Positions 9,449 through 17,648 of a DNA stretch of 64,000 bases are shown in pieces. The position numbers and the translations under genes are program-made. The stretch is from Nitrobacter hamburgensis X14 (GTDB lineage Bacteria > Pseudomonadota > Alphaproteobacteria > Rhizobiales > Xanthobacteraceae): positions 4,140,001-4,204,000 of the forward strand of contig NC_007964.1 of assembly GCF_000013885.1 (NCBI RefSeq), read 5' to 3'. The stretch's first letter is position 1, and each line of letters opens with the position of its first letter. Under the pieces are notes generated by a model. That model was not told the origin of the DNA. It was given only the letters and a program-made list of their open reading frames with translations, and did no database searches.

Positions 9449-9579
9449 GTATTGCTCGATAAGAGTCAACCGGCCGTTCCGGTTCCGAAGCGACGAGTTC
9501 GCGCAAAAAAAAGCGGAAGTCGTTGTGACGACGAAAAGAATCGCGGAGTCTGTTTTTTCATTAAAGGACGATCGAACTC

Positions 9580-11649
9580 GTGCAGCCGGCGGCCCCCTAT
9601 CTCGACAGTCTCAATCCGGAACAGCGCAGGGCCGTGGAGCATGGCACCGCGGGACCGGGTCCCTTCGCGCCCTTGCTGGTGATAGCCGGTGCTGGATCCG
9701 GCAAGACCAACACGCTGGCGCATCGGGTCGCGCACCTGATCGTCAATGGCGCCGACCCGCGGCGCATCTTGCTGATGACGTTCTCGCGCCGCGCCGCCTC
9801 CGAAATGACCAGGCGAGTCGAACGGATCGCCCGCAAAGTGATGGGCGACAATGCCGGCGTTTTGACCGACGCGTTGACCTGGTCTGGCACCTTCCACGGT
9901 ATCGGGGCCCGGCTGCTGCGTGATTATTCAGACCAGATCGGACTCGATCCCCAGTTCACGATTCACGACCGCGAGGATTCCGCCGACCTGATGAATCTCA
10001 TCAGGCATGAGAAAGGATTCTCGAAAACGGAGAGCCGGTTTCCGACCAAGGGCACGTGTCTCTCGATCTATTCGCGTTGCGTCAATGCCGAGACTGCGAT
10101 CGAGCAGGTGCTTGGTGCATCCTATCCGTGGTGCTCCGGATGGGCGACTGAACTGAAGGAATTGTTCGCGGCCTACGTCGAGGCCAAGCAAAAGCAGAAC
10201 GTGCTCGATTACGACGACCTGCTGCTATACTGGGCGCAAACCATGAGCGATCCGGCGCTGGCTGATGATATTGGTGGCCGCTTCGACCATGTTCTCGTTG
10301 ATGAGTACCAGGACACCAACCGACTGCAGTCGTCGATCCTGCTGGCGCTAAAGCCTGGCGGCCATGGCCTCACGGTGGTCGGTGACGACGCACAATCGAT
10401 CTATTCGTTCCGCGCGGCCACGGTGCGCAACATCCTGGATTTCCCGACGCAATTCTCGCCGCCTGCCAGCGTCATCACACTCGATCGCAATTACCGTTCG
10501 ACGCAGACCATCCTCGCCGCTGCAAACGGCGTGATCGATCTGGCGAAGGAGCGCTTTACCAAAAACCTCTGGACCGAACGGGCATCGGGCTCGAGACCTC
10601 AACTTGTCACGGTACGTGACGAAGCCGACCAGGCGCGCTTCATCGTCGAGCGCATTTTGGAAAACCGCGAGTCCGGCACTCTGCTTAAGGAGCAAGCGGT
10701 GCTGTTTCGGACCTCGAGCCACAGCGGTCCGCTCGAAGTCGAGCTGACCCGGCGAAACATCCCTTTCGTCAAGTTTGGGGGACTGAAGTTCCTCGACGCT
10801 GCTCACATCAAGGACATGCTGGCGTTGCTGCGGTTCATCGAGAATCCGCGGGATCGCGTCGCCGGATTCCGCCTGCTGCATCTGCTACCCGGTGTCGGAC
10901 CGGCATCGGCGCAACGCGTGCTCGACCACATGGCGGAAGCGGCGGATCCGATCGCCGCGCTCTCTAGTATCCTCGCTCCGCCCCGCGCCGGCGACGACTG
11001 GAAGGCTTTTATACAGGCCGTTGGCGAACTGCGCTATTCGGAATGGCCCTCCGACCTTGAGCGTGCGCGGCTCTGGTACGAACCGCATCTTGACCGCATC
11101 CACGAAGATGCGGAGACCCGGCGTGCCGATTTGATCCAGCTCGAGCAAATTGCCAGCGGCTACTCGTCCCGTGAAAAATTTCTCACCGAACTAACGCTTG
11201 ATCCTCCGGATGCCACCAGCGACCAGGCCGGCGTGCCGCTCCTTGATGAGGACTACCTGATCCTGTCAACGATTCACTCAGCAAAGGGACAGGAATGGAA
11301 ATCGGTATTCGTGCTTAATGTCGTCGACGGTTGCATACCGTCGGACCTCGGTGCCGGAACTTCGGCAGAGATCGAGGAAGAGCGCCGGCTTCTTTATGTC
11401 TCCATGACGCGCGCGAAGGACGACCTGCATCTTGTCGTGCCGCAACGCTTCTTCACGCACGGGCAGCATGCGCAGGGCGACCGGCATGTTTATGCCTCGA
11501 GGACGCGGTTTATACCGGACCGCCTGCTCGGATTGTTCGAGAAGACCACGTGGCCGCTTGCGATTGCCGGAACCGCAGCCGCAGCGCGGGCCACAGGCCA
11601 GGGTGCGCGCATCGACGTCGGCGCCCGCATGCGCGGGATGTGGCGGTAG
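9580..11649 (+). CDS. UvrD/Rep-family ATP-dependent DNA helicase
   Basis: A superfamily 1A helicase of 689 residues that moves 3'-5' along single-stranded DNA, probably in repair. Motifs in order: Q-type LNPEQRRAVEHG, Walker A AGAGSGKT (about residue 35), Ia TFSRRAASEM, II VDEYQDTN (about 250), III VGDDAQSIYSFRAA, IV LDRNYRST, V TIHSAKGQEWKSVFV and VI RRLLYVSMTRAKDDL. The start is a GTG with AAAGGA upstream. It is divergent from imuA across a 176-bp region holding the LexA box, and it is followed directly by the start of an SRAP gene whose ribosome site overlaps its stop. Together this is a DNA-damage neighbourhood. Confidence 0.92.
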   Translation: MQPAAPYLDSLNPEQRRAVEHGTAGPGPFAPLLVIAGAGSGKTNTLAHRVAHLIVNGADPRRILLMTFSRRAASEMTRRVERIARKVMGDNAGVLTDALTWSGTFHGIGARLLRDYSDQIGLDPQFTIHDREDSADLMNLIRHEKGFSKTESRFPTKGTCLSIYSRCVNAETAIEQVLGASYPWCSGWATELKELFAAYVEAKQKQNVLDYDDLLLYWAQTMSDPALADDIGGRFDHVLVDEYQDTNRLQSSILLALKPGGHGLTVVGDDAQSIYSFRAATVRNILDFPTQFSPPASVITLDRNYRSTQTILAAANGVIDLAKERFTKNLWTERASGSRPQLVTVRDEADQARFIVERILENRESGTLLKEQAVLFRTSSHSGPLEVELTRRNIPFVKFGGLKFLDAAHIKDMLALLRFIENPRDRVAGFRLLHLLPGVGPASAQRVLDHMAEAADPIAALSSILAPPRAGDDWKAFIQAVGELRYSEWPSDLERARLWYEPHLDRIHEDAETRRADLIQLEQIASGYSSREKFLTELTLDPPDATSDQAGVPLLDEDYLILSTIHSAKGQEWKSVFVLNVVDGCIPSDLGAGTSAEIEEERRLLYVSMTRAKDDLHLVVPQRFFTHGQHAQGDRHVYASRTRFIPDRLLGLFEKTTWPLAIAGTAAAARATGQGARIDVGARMRGMWR

Positions 11650-11670
11650 GAGTTTTTCGGGTGTGCTGGT

Positions 11671-11680
11671 GTGGACGGCC
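11671..11680 (+). repeat. Left subterminal inverted repeat of the IS110/IS1111 element
   Basis: GTGGACGGCC, matched exactly in reverse complement at 13022-13031. With mismatches the match extends a few bases inward. About seven bases separate it from the inferred left junction. Confidence 0.7.
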
Positions 11681-11739
11681 TCTCATCCCCACGGTTTTAT
11701 GGCGCTCTCGGCGTCAGAGATAGATGAGAGGAAAGTCTA

Positions 11740-12768
11740 GTGAATATTCCCATTCGTATCGGCATGGATACTTCGAAGTCGGTGTTCCAGCTTCACGGTG
11801 TTGATGAGAATGAGGTAGTGGTCGTCCGGCGCCAGTTTCGGCGAGCCGAGATGATCCGCTACTTCGAGCGGCTTCCGCCAGTTCTCGTCGCCATAGAGTC
11901 TTGCGGCAGCTCGCACCATTGGGGCCGCCTGCTGCAGTCGTTTGGACACGAGGTAAAGCTAATCCCGCCTCAATATGTGAAAGCCTACGTGAAGCGTGGC
12001 AAGAACGACGCGGCCGACGCCGAGGCGCTGTGCGAGGCGGTCACCCGACCTAGCATGCGGTTCGTACCGGTAAAATCGAAGGAACGGCAAGCGGCCTGCA
12101 TGTTGATGACCGTGCGGGAACGCCTGGTCAGCGTGAAGTCGCAGCTCTCCAATGCTTTCAGGAGCTATGCCGCTGAGTTTGGTATCGTCGGCCCCGCCGG
12201 CCGGCAGAACGTCGCGGCACTCATCAAACGTGTGCTCGAAGACGATAGCCTTCCGGAAATGGCGCGGGATCTCTTCCGCCTTCAGGCGGACGAGTATGCC
12301 GCGGTCCAAGCTCGCCTAGCGAAGATCGAAGCCAAGCTAATGAAGTGGCATCGCGAGGATGACATCAGCAGGCGTATTGCGACAATTCCCGGCATCGGTC
12401 CGATTGGGTCGTCGATGCTCAGCATGAAGGCTCCGCCGCCTGAGACGTTCAGATCGGGTCGCGACTTTGCGGCATGGCTCGGACTGACGCCCAAGGATCA
12501 TTCAACGGGCGGTCGGCAAAGACTCGGCGGCATCACAAAGGCCGGAGATTCTGCACTGCGATCGACGTTGATCGTCGGTGCGACCGCGCTGCTGAGGCAT
12601 GTCCGAAAGGGTCGCCATAAGCCCACACCGTGGCTCGCTTCGCTGCTGGAGCGAAAGCCGCCGAAGTTGGTCGCGGTGGCCTTGGCCAACAAGTTTGCCC
12701 GCATCGCTTGGCGCTTGATGATATCGGGCGGCGTGTACAACCGGCCGGTAGTCGCCATACCGACTTGA
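11740..12768 (+). CDS. IS110-family transposase (DEDD recombinase)
   Basis: 342 residues, full length for the family. The N-terminal RuvC-like domain shows GMDTSKSVFQLHGV (first Asp), VAIESCGSSHHWGR (Glu) and KRGKNDAADAEALCEA (the Asp pair). The C-terminal Tnp20 domain shows ATIPGIGPIGSSMLS and FAAWLGLTPKDHSTGGRQRL with the conserved Ser. This recombinase uses a structured RNA from the element to pick donor and target. The start is the ATG at 11740; a GAGAGGAAAG motif about 10 bases upstream is the likely ribosome site. Confidence 0.93.
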   Translation: MNIPIRIGMDTSKSVFQLHGVDENEVVVVRRQFRRAEMIRYFERLPPVLVAIESCGSSHHWGRLLQSFGHEVKLIPPQYVKAYVKRGKNDAADAEALCEAVTRPSMRFVPVKSKERQAACMLMTVRERLVSVKSQLSNAFRSYAAEFGIVGPAGRQNVAALIKRVLEDDSLPEMARDLFRLQADEYAAVQARLAKIEAKLMKWHREDDISRRIATIPGIGPIGSSMLSMKAPPPETFRSGRDFAAWLGLTPKDHSTGGRQRLGGITKAGDSALRSTLIVGATALLRHVRKGRHKPTPWLASLLERKPPKLVAVALANKFARIAWRLMISGGVYNRPVVAIPT

Positions 12769-13021
12769 TCTGAAATCGGCCCGCGAGCAAGGTTGCTCGG
12801 CGGATTGCCCACGAACTTGCAGGACGCAGTAGATGGAAGGACCGATCGGTCGATACGCGCGAGCTTCCGAAGATTACACTGGCACCACGAGTGTCGCCCA
12901 TGTGCTTGGAGCGTGCGTAGCGAACACCATCTCGGCCAGCGGACTTTGTCCGCGCAAACAGGCCGGACATCTGATAGCAAGCGATCTGGCCAGAAGTCTG
13001 CTACAATACTGACAAGTGGGG
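12769..13021 (+). ncRNA. Candidate bridge/seek RNA region of the IS110/IS1111 element
   Basis: The 250 bases between the transposase stop and the right inverted repeat have no supported gene. In IS1111-type elements the guide RNA is known to come from this 3' side, while in the IS110 group it lies at the 5' side, which here is only about 60 bases. Several GC-rich complementary patches are present (for example CGGCCCGCGAGCAAGGTTGC and the GGCCAGCGGACTTTGTCCGC hairpin-like segment). The call rests on position, not on an alignment. Confidence 0.4.
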
Positions 13022-13031
13022 GGCCGTCCAC
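13022..13031 (+). repeat. Right subterminal inverted repeat of the IS110/IS1111 element
   Basis: GGCCGTCCAC, the reverse complement of the left repeat. Three bases (ATC) separate it from the resumed SRAP codons. The 7-base and 3-base offsets are those described for IS1111-type elements. Confidence 0.7.
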
Positions 13032-13410
13032 ATCTGCAATCTCTACTCAATGACCACGAATATCGAAGCCATCCGGCGACTGTTTCAGGTCGACGCTTCG
13101 AACGACACGTCCGGCAATCTGCCGGCGATGCCCGGCATCTACCCTGACTATTCCGCGCCGATCGTTCGCAACGGCGCCTCTGGACGCGAGATTGCGATGG
13201 CGCGCTGGGGCATGCCATCGTCGCAAAAGGCGCTGATGGATGCCACCAAAAAGCGCGCAGAGAAACTGCAGGCCAAGGGCAAGACTGTCGACTTCAAGGA
13301 ACTGCTACGTATGGAGCCGGACAGCGGGACCACGAACATCAGAAACATCTCAAGCGCCCATTGGAAGCGGTGGCTCGGCGCAGACAACCGCTGCCTGGTG
13401 CCGTTCGCCT

Positions 13411-13885
13411 TCCCATTCATGCCGCTCTCCCGGGAACGAGGACGGCGTAATCGGCCGCCGATGTCGTCTTCACGTGGGTCTTCGGCAGATGCGGATAGGC
13501 ACTGAGATCGAGCGGCGCCGGACGGCGCTCAATCCGGGCTCGCGGCCTCGGGCCCGCGCGATCCGGACATAGTCCTTCACCACCGTGTAGCCGCCGCCGA
13601 ACCCATGCTCGTCGCGCAGCCGTTCGAAGATCCGCTTCGCCGTGTGCCGCTGCTTCACCGGACCAGCCCGGTCCGCCTCCAGGATCGCATCAATCACCGG
13701 CAACAGCGCACCCAGTTCGGCTTCGCGACCGGCTTCATGCGCGTGTAGCCAGGCGGCAGCGAGAACCGGCACATCTTCAAGACCGTCTCGCGGCTCAGCC
13801 CGAATACCCGTGCCGCCTCACGACGGCTGTGGCCTTCGATGAAGACGAAGTGCCGGACGGCGGCGTAGACTTCCACAGCAAACAT
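13411..13885 (-). pseudogene. IS21-family istA remnant with internal deletion and frameshift
   Basis: The minus strand starts like IstA (MFAVEVYAAVRHFVFIEGHS, REAARVFGLSRETVLKMCRF), shifts frame after TRMKPVAKP, resumes at LGALLPVIDAILEADRAGPV and RIFERLRDEHGFGGGYTVVK, and then breaks at ARGRE. Immediately after comes the end of an istA-like C-terminus in another frame (LSAYPHLPKTHVKTTSAADY). The DDE core is missing. No istB is seen. It abuts the truncated SRAP gene and probably caused that truncation. Confidence 0.75.
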
Positions 13886-14379
13886 CCCGGCCGACCCCCA
13901 AAAGGAACCAGCCTGGCCACTGGACGGTTTTTACTCCGCTCGCGCCCGCATCAAACCGACGCTACATGACCTAATTTGTCAACGCCGCGCACATCGCCGA
14001 CGGCTCGGATAATTTCACCACGCGCTGTCTGGTGGATGTGTGCTTTCTGGCGACGAAGCCGCTGGTGACTGCCGCGCTTGGAGTGTTCGACGGATTTTCT
14101 GACGACGATCCGCGCCCACGAAAAAATGCTGATGGCGAGTTCAATCCGACCTACCGTTGTTTGTTTGCCGAACCGCCGCCGGCGGGCACGGCAGCCGAGC
14201 TGCCAGCAAGCGGGCATTCTCGGCGCGCTGGCCGGCGTACTCGGCTTGATGACGGCGCTGGAGTCATTCGCGCGATCGTCGGATTCGGCGAAGGGCTGGT
14301 CGGACGCCTGCTGAGGATCGGCGGCCGTTTGAGGCTAAGGCTGAGCTGCCCAAGATCAGTGGAACTCCGAAATCGAGCC
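13886..14379. other. No supported gene
   Basis: This lies between the istA remnant and the transporter end. The plus-strand frame 14032-14400 begins with a plausible segment (CFLATKPLVTAALGVFDGFS) and turns into low-complexity Arg/Gly text. The minus-strand frame 13951-14217 has no ribosome site. Probably IS end plus gene debris. Confidence 0.35.
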
Positions 14380-15759
14380 CTAAAATGCTTCGACGTTTAG
14401 CATCGTCCGCAGCGGCTTCCTAAAGATCAGGAACACAATCCCCGTGATGCTGGCGAGCGCAGCGATCATCAGAAAGAAGCTCATCTTGTCCATGGTGCTC
14501 CAAAAGCTCCCGAGCCAACCGGCGAGGAGGTTGCCAACGAAGTTTGTGGTGAGCCACAAGCCCATCATCGCCGAGACCATGCGGGCAGGGGATAGTTTAG
14601 AGACTAGCGAGAGCCCAATCGGCGAGAGGTAAAGCTCGCCCATGGTGATGATCACGAAATAGGCAAGGAGCCACAGCCAGTTCGCCTTGTCTCCACCCGA
14701 CTGCCAGGCCGCCACCGCCATGATCAGATAGGAGACGGCGCAGGCAAAGCAGCCGAAGGCCATTTTGCTTAGGGTCGAAGGCTCCTGGCTCCGTCGCGCC
14801 TGCCAACTCCAAAGCCCCAATACGAGCGGCGTGAATGCCAAAATCATGAAGGGATTGAATGCCTGAAACCAGGTAACCGGGATTTCTCCGCGCCAGAAAA
14901 TGAGGTTGATCGAGCGGTCGGTGAAATCGCTGGCCCACAGTGCGATGGTGTTGCCCTGCTGTTCATAGGTCGCCCAGAACAGGCTCGTCGGCAGAAGTAG
15001 AAAGAGAAGCGCAACAACCACGCTCCGTTCGCTTGCGTCGAGCCGGATTTTGTCGCGGGGAGCGCAACGCAATGCATCCGGAGGCAGTAGCGGGGAAGCG
15101 TAGATATAGACGGCAAGCCCGATCATCATGCCGATGCCTGCGGCTCCGAAGCCATAAGGCCAGCCAATCTCCTCGCCTAGTGTGCCCGCCACCAGCGGCG
15201 CCAGCATCGCTCCGAGGTTGATCCCGACGTAAAAGATTGAGTAGGCGCGGTCACGGCGGGAATCGCCTTGGACGTAAAGACTACCCACCTGCGACGATAT
15301 ATTGGGCTTGAAGCAGCCGCTCCCCAGAATGATAGTCAAGATCGCGAAGAGAAACAGCGGCTCGAATGCCATCATGAAGTGGCCGAGCGCCATCAGCGAG
15401 GCGCCCAGCATCACGGTACGCCGCTGACCCAGAAGACGGTCGGCGATAAGTCCTCCGAAGATCGGTGTGAGATAGACGAAACCAGTGTAGAAGCCATAGA
15501 GGTGCGAGGCGAAGGGCTGCACGCCAAGCGGACCAAAGATTGATTCGAACAGGCTGCGGAGTGGCGCGAGCCCGATCACCAAGTCCGCCCGCTCGGGCAG
15601 CAGCAGATATCGTACCATGTAGATGACGAGCAGCGCGCGCATTCCGTAATAAGAGAAGCGTTCCCACATTTCTGTCGCGAAGAGGAACGTCAACCCGCGC
15701 GGATGACCAAAAAGTTGTCGCTGGCGGCCGCACCAGTTTCTGTGTTGCTTGTCCGACAT
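14380..15759 (-). CDS. POT/PTR-family proton-coupled peptide transporter
   Basis: A major-facilitator protein of about 459 residues that should import di- and tripeptides with protons. The POT signature is near the N-terminus (LTFLFATEMWERFSYYGMRA, the E-x-x-E-R-F-x-Y-Y-G motif), and FKPNISSQVGSLY matches the second family motif. Around twelve hydrophobic segments follow. The extracellular insertion is of normal bacterial size. ATG at 15759 (MSDKQHRNWCGRQ) is preferred to one 12 codons upstream because it leads straight into the conserved part, but neither has a strong ribosome site. It stands alone between IS remnants. Confidence 0.85.
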   Translation of the reverse strand: MSDKQHRNWCGRQRQLFGHPRGLTFLFATEMWERFSYYGMRALLVIYMVRYLLLPERADLVIGLAPLRSLFESIFGPLGVQPFASHLYGFYTGFVYLTPIFGGLIADRLLGQRRTVMLGASLMALGHFMMAFEPLFLFAILTIILGSGCFKPNISSQVGSLYVQGDSRRDRAYSIFYVGINLGAMLAPLVAGTLGEEIGWPYGFGAAGIGMMIGLAVYIYASPLLPPDALRCAPRDKIRLDASERSVVVALLFLLLPTSLFWATYEQQGNTIALWASDFTDRSINLIFWRGEIPVTWFQAFNPFMILAFTPLVLGLWSWQARRSQEPSTLSKMAFGCFACAVSYLIMAVAAWQSGGDKANWLWLLAYFVIITMGELYLSPIGLSLVSKLSPARMVSAMMGLWLTTNFVGNLLAGWLGSFWSTMDKMSFFLMIAALASITGIVFLIFRKPLRTMLNVEAF

Positions 15760-15810
15760 GGCTATTGTGCTGCACTCGCCGTCTATCACGTGCATTAGGC
15801 TAATTGCTGT

Positions 15811-16122
15811 GGCATGTCCGTCGTCAGATGATTTGAGAATGATCGGGCATTTTGCGAAGAGAGGTTCTGGCCCATCAGTGGTTAGAGTTTAAGCGGCCTG
15901 CGATCGATGCTGCAAGCGACGGTTTGCCATAGTGTCGCGTTTGATGCGTTGACGCTCGGCCAGGATTGTCGCGGCTGTGCCGAAGTAAATGTCAGCCGGG
16001 GTCAGGTTGTCGACGCTCTCGTGATAGTGGACATGGATTGTAGTGCTCGACGAAGGCGCCGACCTGCCGTTCGAGATCGTCAAGCAAGTAGTGGTTGTCC
16101 GTGGCGCCGAAGTGCAAGCCAT
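15811..16122 (-). mobile_element. IS3-family orfB remnant with right end
   Basis: The minus strand encodes the C-terminus of the same transposase found intact at 61111-62091 (ESVDNLTPADIYFG, ILAERQRIKRDTMANRRLQH), preceded by a frame-broken piece of its HYN region. Beyond the stop the DNA matches the right end of the intact element down to the terminal TGTCCGTCGTCAGATGATTT (about 15812). The 5' three quarters are missing. Confidence 0.75.
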
Positions 16123-16192
16123 CCACCATCAGCGTAACGGAACATCGTCAATACCTGGCTAGTCGGTGCTAACCGGTCGATAGCAAACTGGC

Positions 16193-16483
16193 TCAGTCTT
16201 TTGATGACTTCCTGAATCTGACGCCTTCGCCTGAATCTTCACTCGCTGCAAAAAATTCGACGCCATATTCATCCTCAAGAGTGCGCTGCATGGCCTCGAG
16301 CACCTTGCGCCGGCGCGGATCCATTTTCTCTCCGCTATCTGTTTCGACAACACTTACGGCTTGGCGCGTAATACCGGCCAGACTCGCCAAGGTAGCTTGA
16401 TCTACTCCTGCTAAGACACGGCCTGCTTTTATGAGTCTCGGCGATGGCCAGACTTCCGAAGATGTTTGTGATTTTTTAACCAT
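16193..16483 (-). CDS. XRE-family helix-turn-helix regulator
   Basis: A 96-residue one-domain repressor-type protein. The helix-turn-helix is ARVLAGVDQATLASLAGIT-like (GRVLAGVDQATLASLAGITR, about residues 22-41), followed by RQAVSVVETDSG. It has a basic N-terminus (MVKKSQTSSEVWPSPRLIKA). The ATG at 16483 is chosen because the longer frame would run through the operator-like dyad shared with the divergent HNH gene. By position it is the regulator of the cluster that follows on the plus strand. The last 35 residues are charged and unassigned. Confidence 0.8.
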   Translation of the reverse strand: MVKKSQTSSEVWPSPRLIKAGRVLAGVDQATLASLAGITRQAVSVVETDSGEKMDPRRRKVLEAMQRTLEDEYGVEFFAASEDSGEGVRFRKSSKD

Positions 16484-16493
16484 ACGATTAGTA

Positions 16494-16557
16494 TCGCTGG
16501 AATTATTCCATTGATCTATTGTTTTTGTGCCCCATATCGCTGACATTATTCCAGCGA
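16494..16557. promoter_or_regulatory. Operator-like dyad between XRE regulator and HNH gene
   Basis: TCGCTGGAATTAT at 16494-16506 is repeated inverted as ATTATTCCAGCGA at 16545-16557 (one mismatch), 38 bp apart. The left copy contains the perfect palindrome GGAATTATTCC (16499-16509). The 89-bp divergent gap is A/T-rich against its neighbours. This is the expected binding site of the XRE protein, controlling both itself and the plus-strand cluster. Confidence 0.6.
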
Positions 16558-16572
16558 ATGGAGCTGCTCGAT

Positions 16573-16893
16573 ATGAACTACCACGATTACATCATGAGTC
16601 GGCGCTGGCGCGAGAATCCAGCGCGGCTGGCGGAGCTAGAGGCCTCGGGCTTCCGCTGCCGACTTTGCAATAATGATGGCACGGCGGGCCGGCTCGAGGT
16701 CCACCATCGCACCTATAAGAATCTCGGCAACGAGCAGGTGGGCGATCTGACGACGCTGTGTCGGGGTTGCCATCGTCTGGTGACCGATCATCAGCGTCGA
16801 CTCCGCTACGCGGGTGCGCTTCCGAAGGTCTTCGATGTGCGCCTCGCGCTTGAGCATCCGGCACCGCTGTTTGATCCCACATTCAGGAGATGA
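16573..16893 (+). CDS. HNH-type nuclease-like protein
   Basis: A 106-residue zinc-ribbon HNH protein. CRLCNNDGTAGRLEVHHRTY carries the first Cys pair and the His-His motif (about residues 29-48), and LTTLCRGCHRLVTDHQRR carries the second Cys pair and final His. HNH folds of this type are single- or double-strand nucleases in phages, restriction systems and repair. The ATG at 16573 follows GGAG by about 10 bases. It is the first gene of the plus-strand cluster and ends 4 bp before the next start, so the two are co-translated. Confidence 0.8.
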   Translation: MNYHDYIMSRRWRENPARLAELEASGFRCRLCNNDGTAGRLEVHHRTYKNLGNEQVGDLTTLCRGCHRLVTDHQRRLRYAGALPKVFDVRLALEHPAPLFDPTFRR

Positions 16894-16897
16894 CGTG

Positions 16898-17467
16898 ATG
16901 TCTGTCGAACGTCTTCGCGTGCGCCTCACCGGCGAGCGGCCACTGTTGATGCACAGTTCGCGCCTCGCCGATCCGCTCGATCCGGTCAAGATCGATCTCG
17001 ATCGGCTGACGAAAAAGCGTGACAAGACAATTGCCGATCACGAGCAGATTGCAAAAGTCGAATGGCATGGCGGGCTTTGGCTATTGGATGGCAGGCCGTG
17101 TATTCCGAGTGAAGCGATCGAGTCAGCCTTCGTTGCCGCGGCAAGGACGCGGCGCAAGGGCAAACAGGCTAAGGCGGGTTTTGCCTGCGTGGGATCGCCG
17201 CCGCTCCAGTACGATGGACCGCGCGATCTGGCGTCATTATGGGACGACAAGGCCTACCGGCTGCGGTTCGCGGTCAACGTCAACGACGCCAAGGTGATGC
17301 GCACGCGACCTCGGTTTCCCGAATGGCATGTGGTTGCCGACGTCGAGTTTCTGCCGAGCCTCCTCAACCCAAACGAGGTCGTCGAAACCTTCGAGATCGC
17401 CGGCATGCGCGAGGGGCTCGGCGATTGGCGGCCAAAATTCGGCAAGTTCTCGGTCAAACTGGAATAG
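16898..17467 (+). CDS. Uncharacterised protein of the XRE/HNH/AAA+ cluster
   Basis: A 189-residue protein, unrecognised. It starts with a beta-rich segment (SVERLRVRLTGERPLLMHSS), has a Lys/Asp helix in the middle (DLDRLTKKRDKTIADHEQIA), an AFVAAARTRRKGKQAKAGFA helix, and a C-terminus rich in beta strands and glycines (EIAGMREGLGDWRPKFGKFS). The overall pattern recalls uncharacterised phage proteins with an N-terminal LLMHN/LLMHS strand and a C-terminal G-DWRP-GRF motif. That likeness is from memory and not verified. GGAGATGACGTG before the ATG provides the ribosome site. It is tightly coupled to the HNH gene. Confidence 0.7.
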   Translation: MSVERLRVRLTGERPLLMHSSRLADPLDPVKIDLDRLTKKRDKTIADHEQIAKVEWHGGLWLLDGRPCIPSEAIESAFVAAARTRRKGKQAKAGFACVGSPPLQYDGPRDLASLWDDKAYRLRFAVNVNDAKVMRTRPRFPEWHVVADVEFLPSLLNPNEVVETFEIAGMREGLGDWRPKFGKFSVKLE

Positions 17468-17561
17468 AATCCGGCGCGCCGCAGGCGTGGCGGGGCGTGG
17501 CCCGATGAGGCAGTGCACGGCCCCGCGTGGCAAGGCGAGAGCTCCCTGACCGGAGCTGCTC

Positions 17562-17584
17562 CTCTCTCTCTCTCTCTCTCTCTC
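17562..17584 (+). repeat. (CT)n microsatellite in the 180-bp gap of the cluster
   Basis: An uninterrupted CT dinucleotide run of 23 bases lies between the unknown gene ending at 17467 and the GTG start at 17649. The rest of the gap holds GC-rich text and no gene. Dinucleotide runs of this length are rare in high-GC alphaproteobacterial DNA and can change length by slippage. It is about 65 bases before the next start, in a promoter or leader position. Confidence 0.85.
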
Positions 17585-17648
17585 AATCAACCAATCCCTT
17601 GAGGGGATTAACGCGCAAGTCTGCCTGCGCGAACAGGAGAGCTTTGTC

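Larger units (their letters stand above)
11664..13034 (+). mobile_element. IS110/IS1111-type insertion sequence
   Basis: An element of about 1.37 kb with one DEDD transposase gene, near-terminal inverted repeats (11671-11680 and 13022-13031, GTGGACGGCC) and about 250 bp of non-coding DNA after the transposase. This arrangement fits the IS1111 branch of the IS110 family, which has subterminal repeats and makes no simple target duplication. The exact ends are inferred from the interrupted SRAP reading frame; TGC is present at both junctions. Nothing suggests it is inactive. Confidence 0.75.
11661..13408 (+). pseudogene. SRAP (YedK/HMCES-type) gene split by an IS and truncated at its 3' end
   Basis: SRAP proteins form a covalent link to abasic sites in single-stranded DNA through Cys2. 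Removing the IS at about 11664-13034 rejoins a GTG at 11661 to TGC AAT CTC TAC at 13035, giving the family N-terminus (M)CNLYSMTTNIEAIRRLF. The AGGAG at 11649-11653 overlapping the helicase stop would be its ribosome site. After insertion the start is parted from the catalytic Cys. The rest is family-like (GIYPDYSAPIVRNG, ARWGMPSS, TNIRNISSAHWKRWLG, NRCLVPFA) until about 13408, where homology stops at an IS21 remnant. So it is broken at both ends. A remnant from the internal ATG at 13050 could still be translated but would lack Cys2. Confidence 0.75.

Noticed and set aside
9403..9469. TTG-initiated longer imuA
   Set aside because: It would include the LexA operator in the coding sequence; the ATG at 9403 has a proper ribosome site.
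12498..13031. 177-codon minus-strand frame at the end of the IS110 element
   Set aside because: Antisense to the transposase and running through the non-coding end; no conserved motif.
17562..17584. CT run as a sign of a CRISPR or phage repeat
   Set aside because: It is a single simple run with no spaced repeat units; no CRISPR array was found anywhere.
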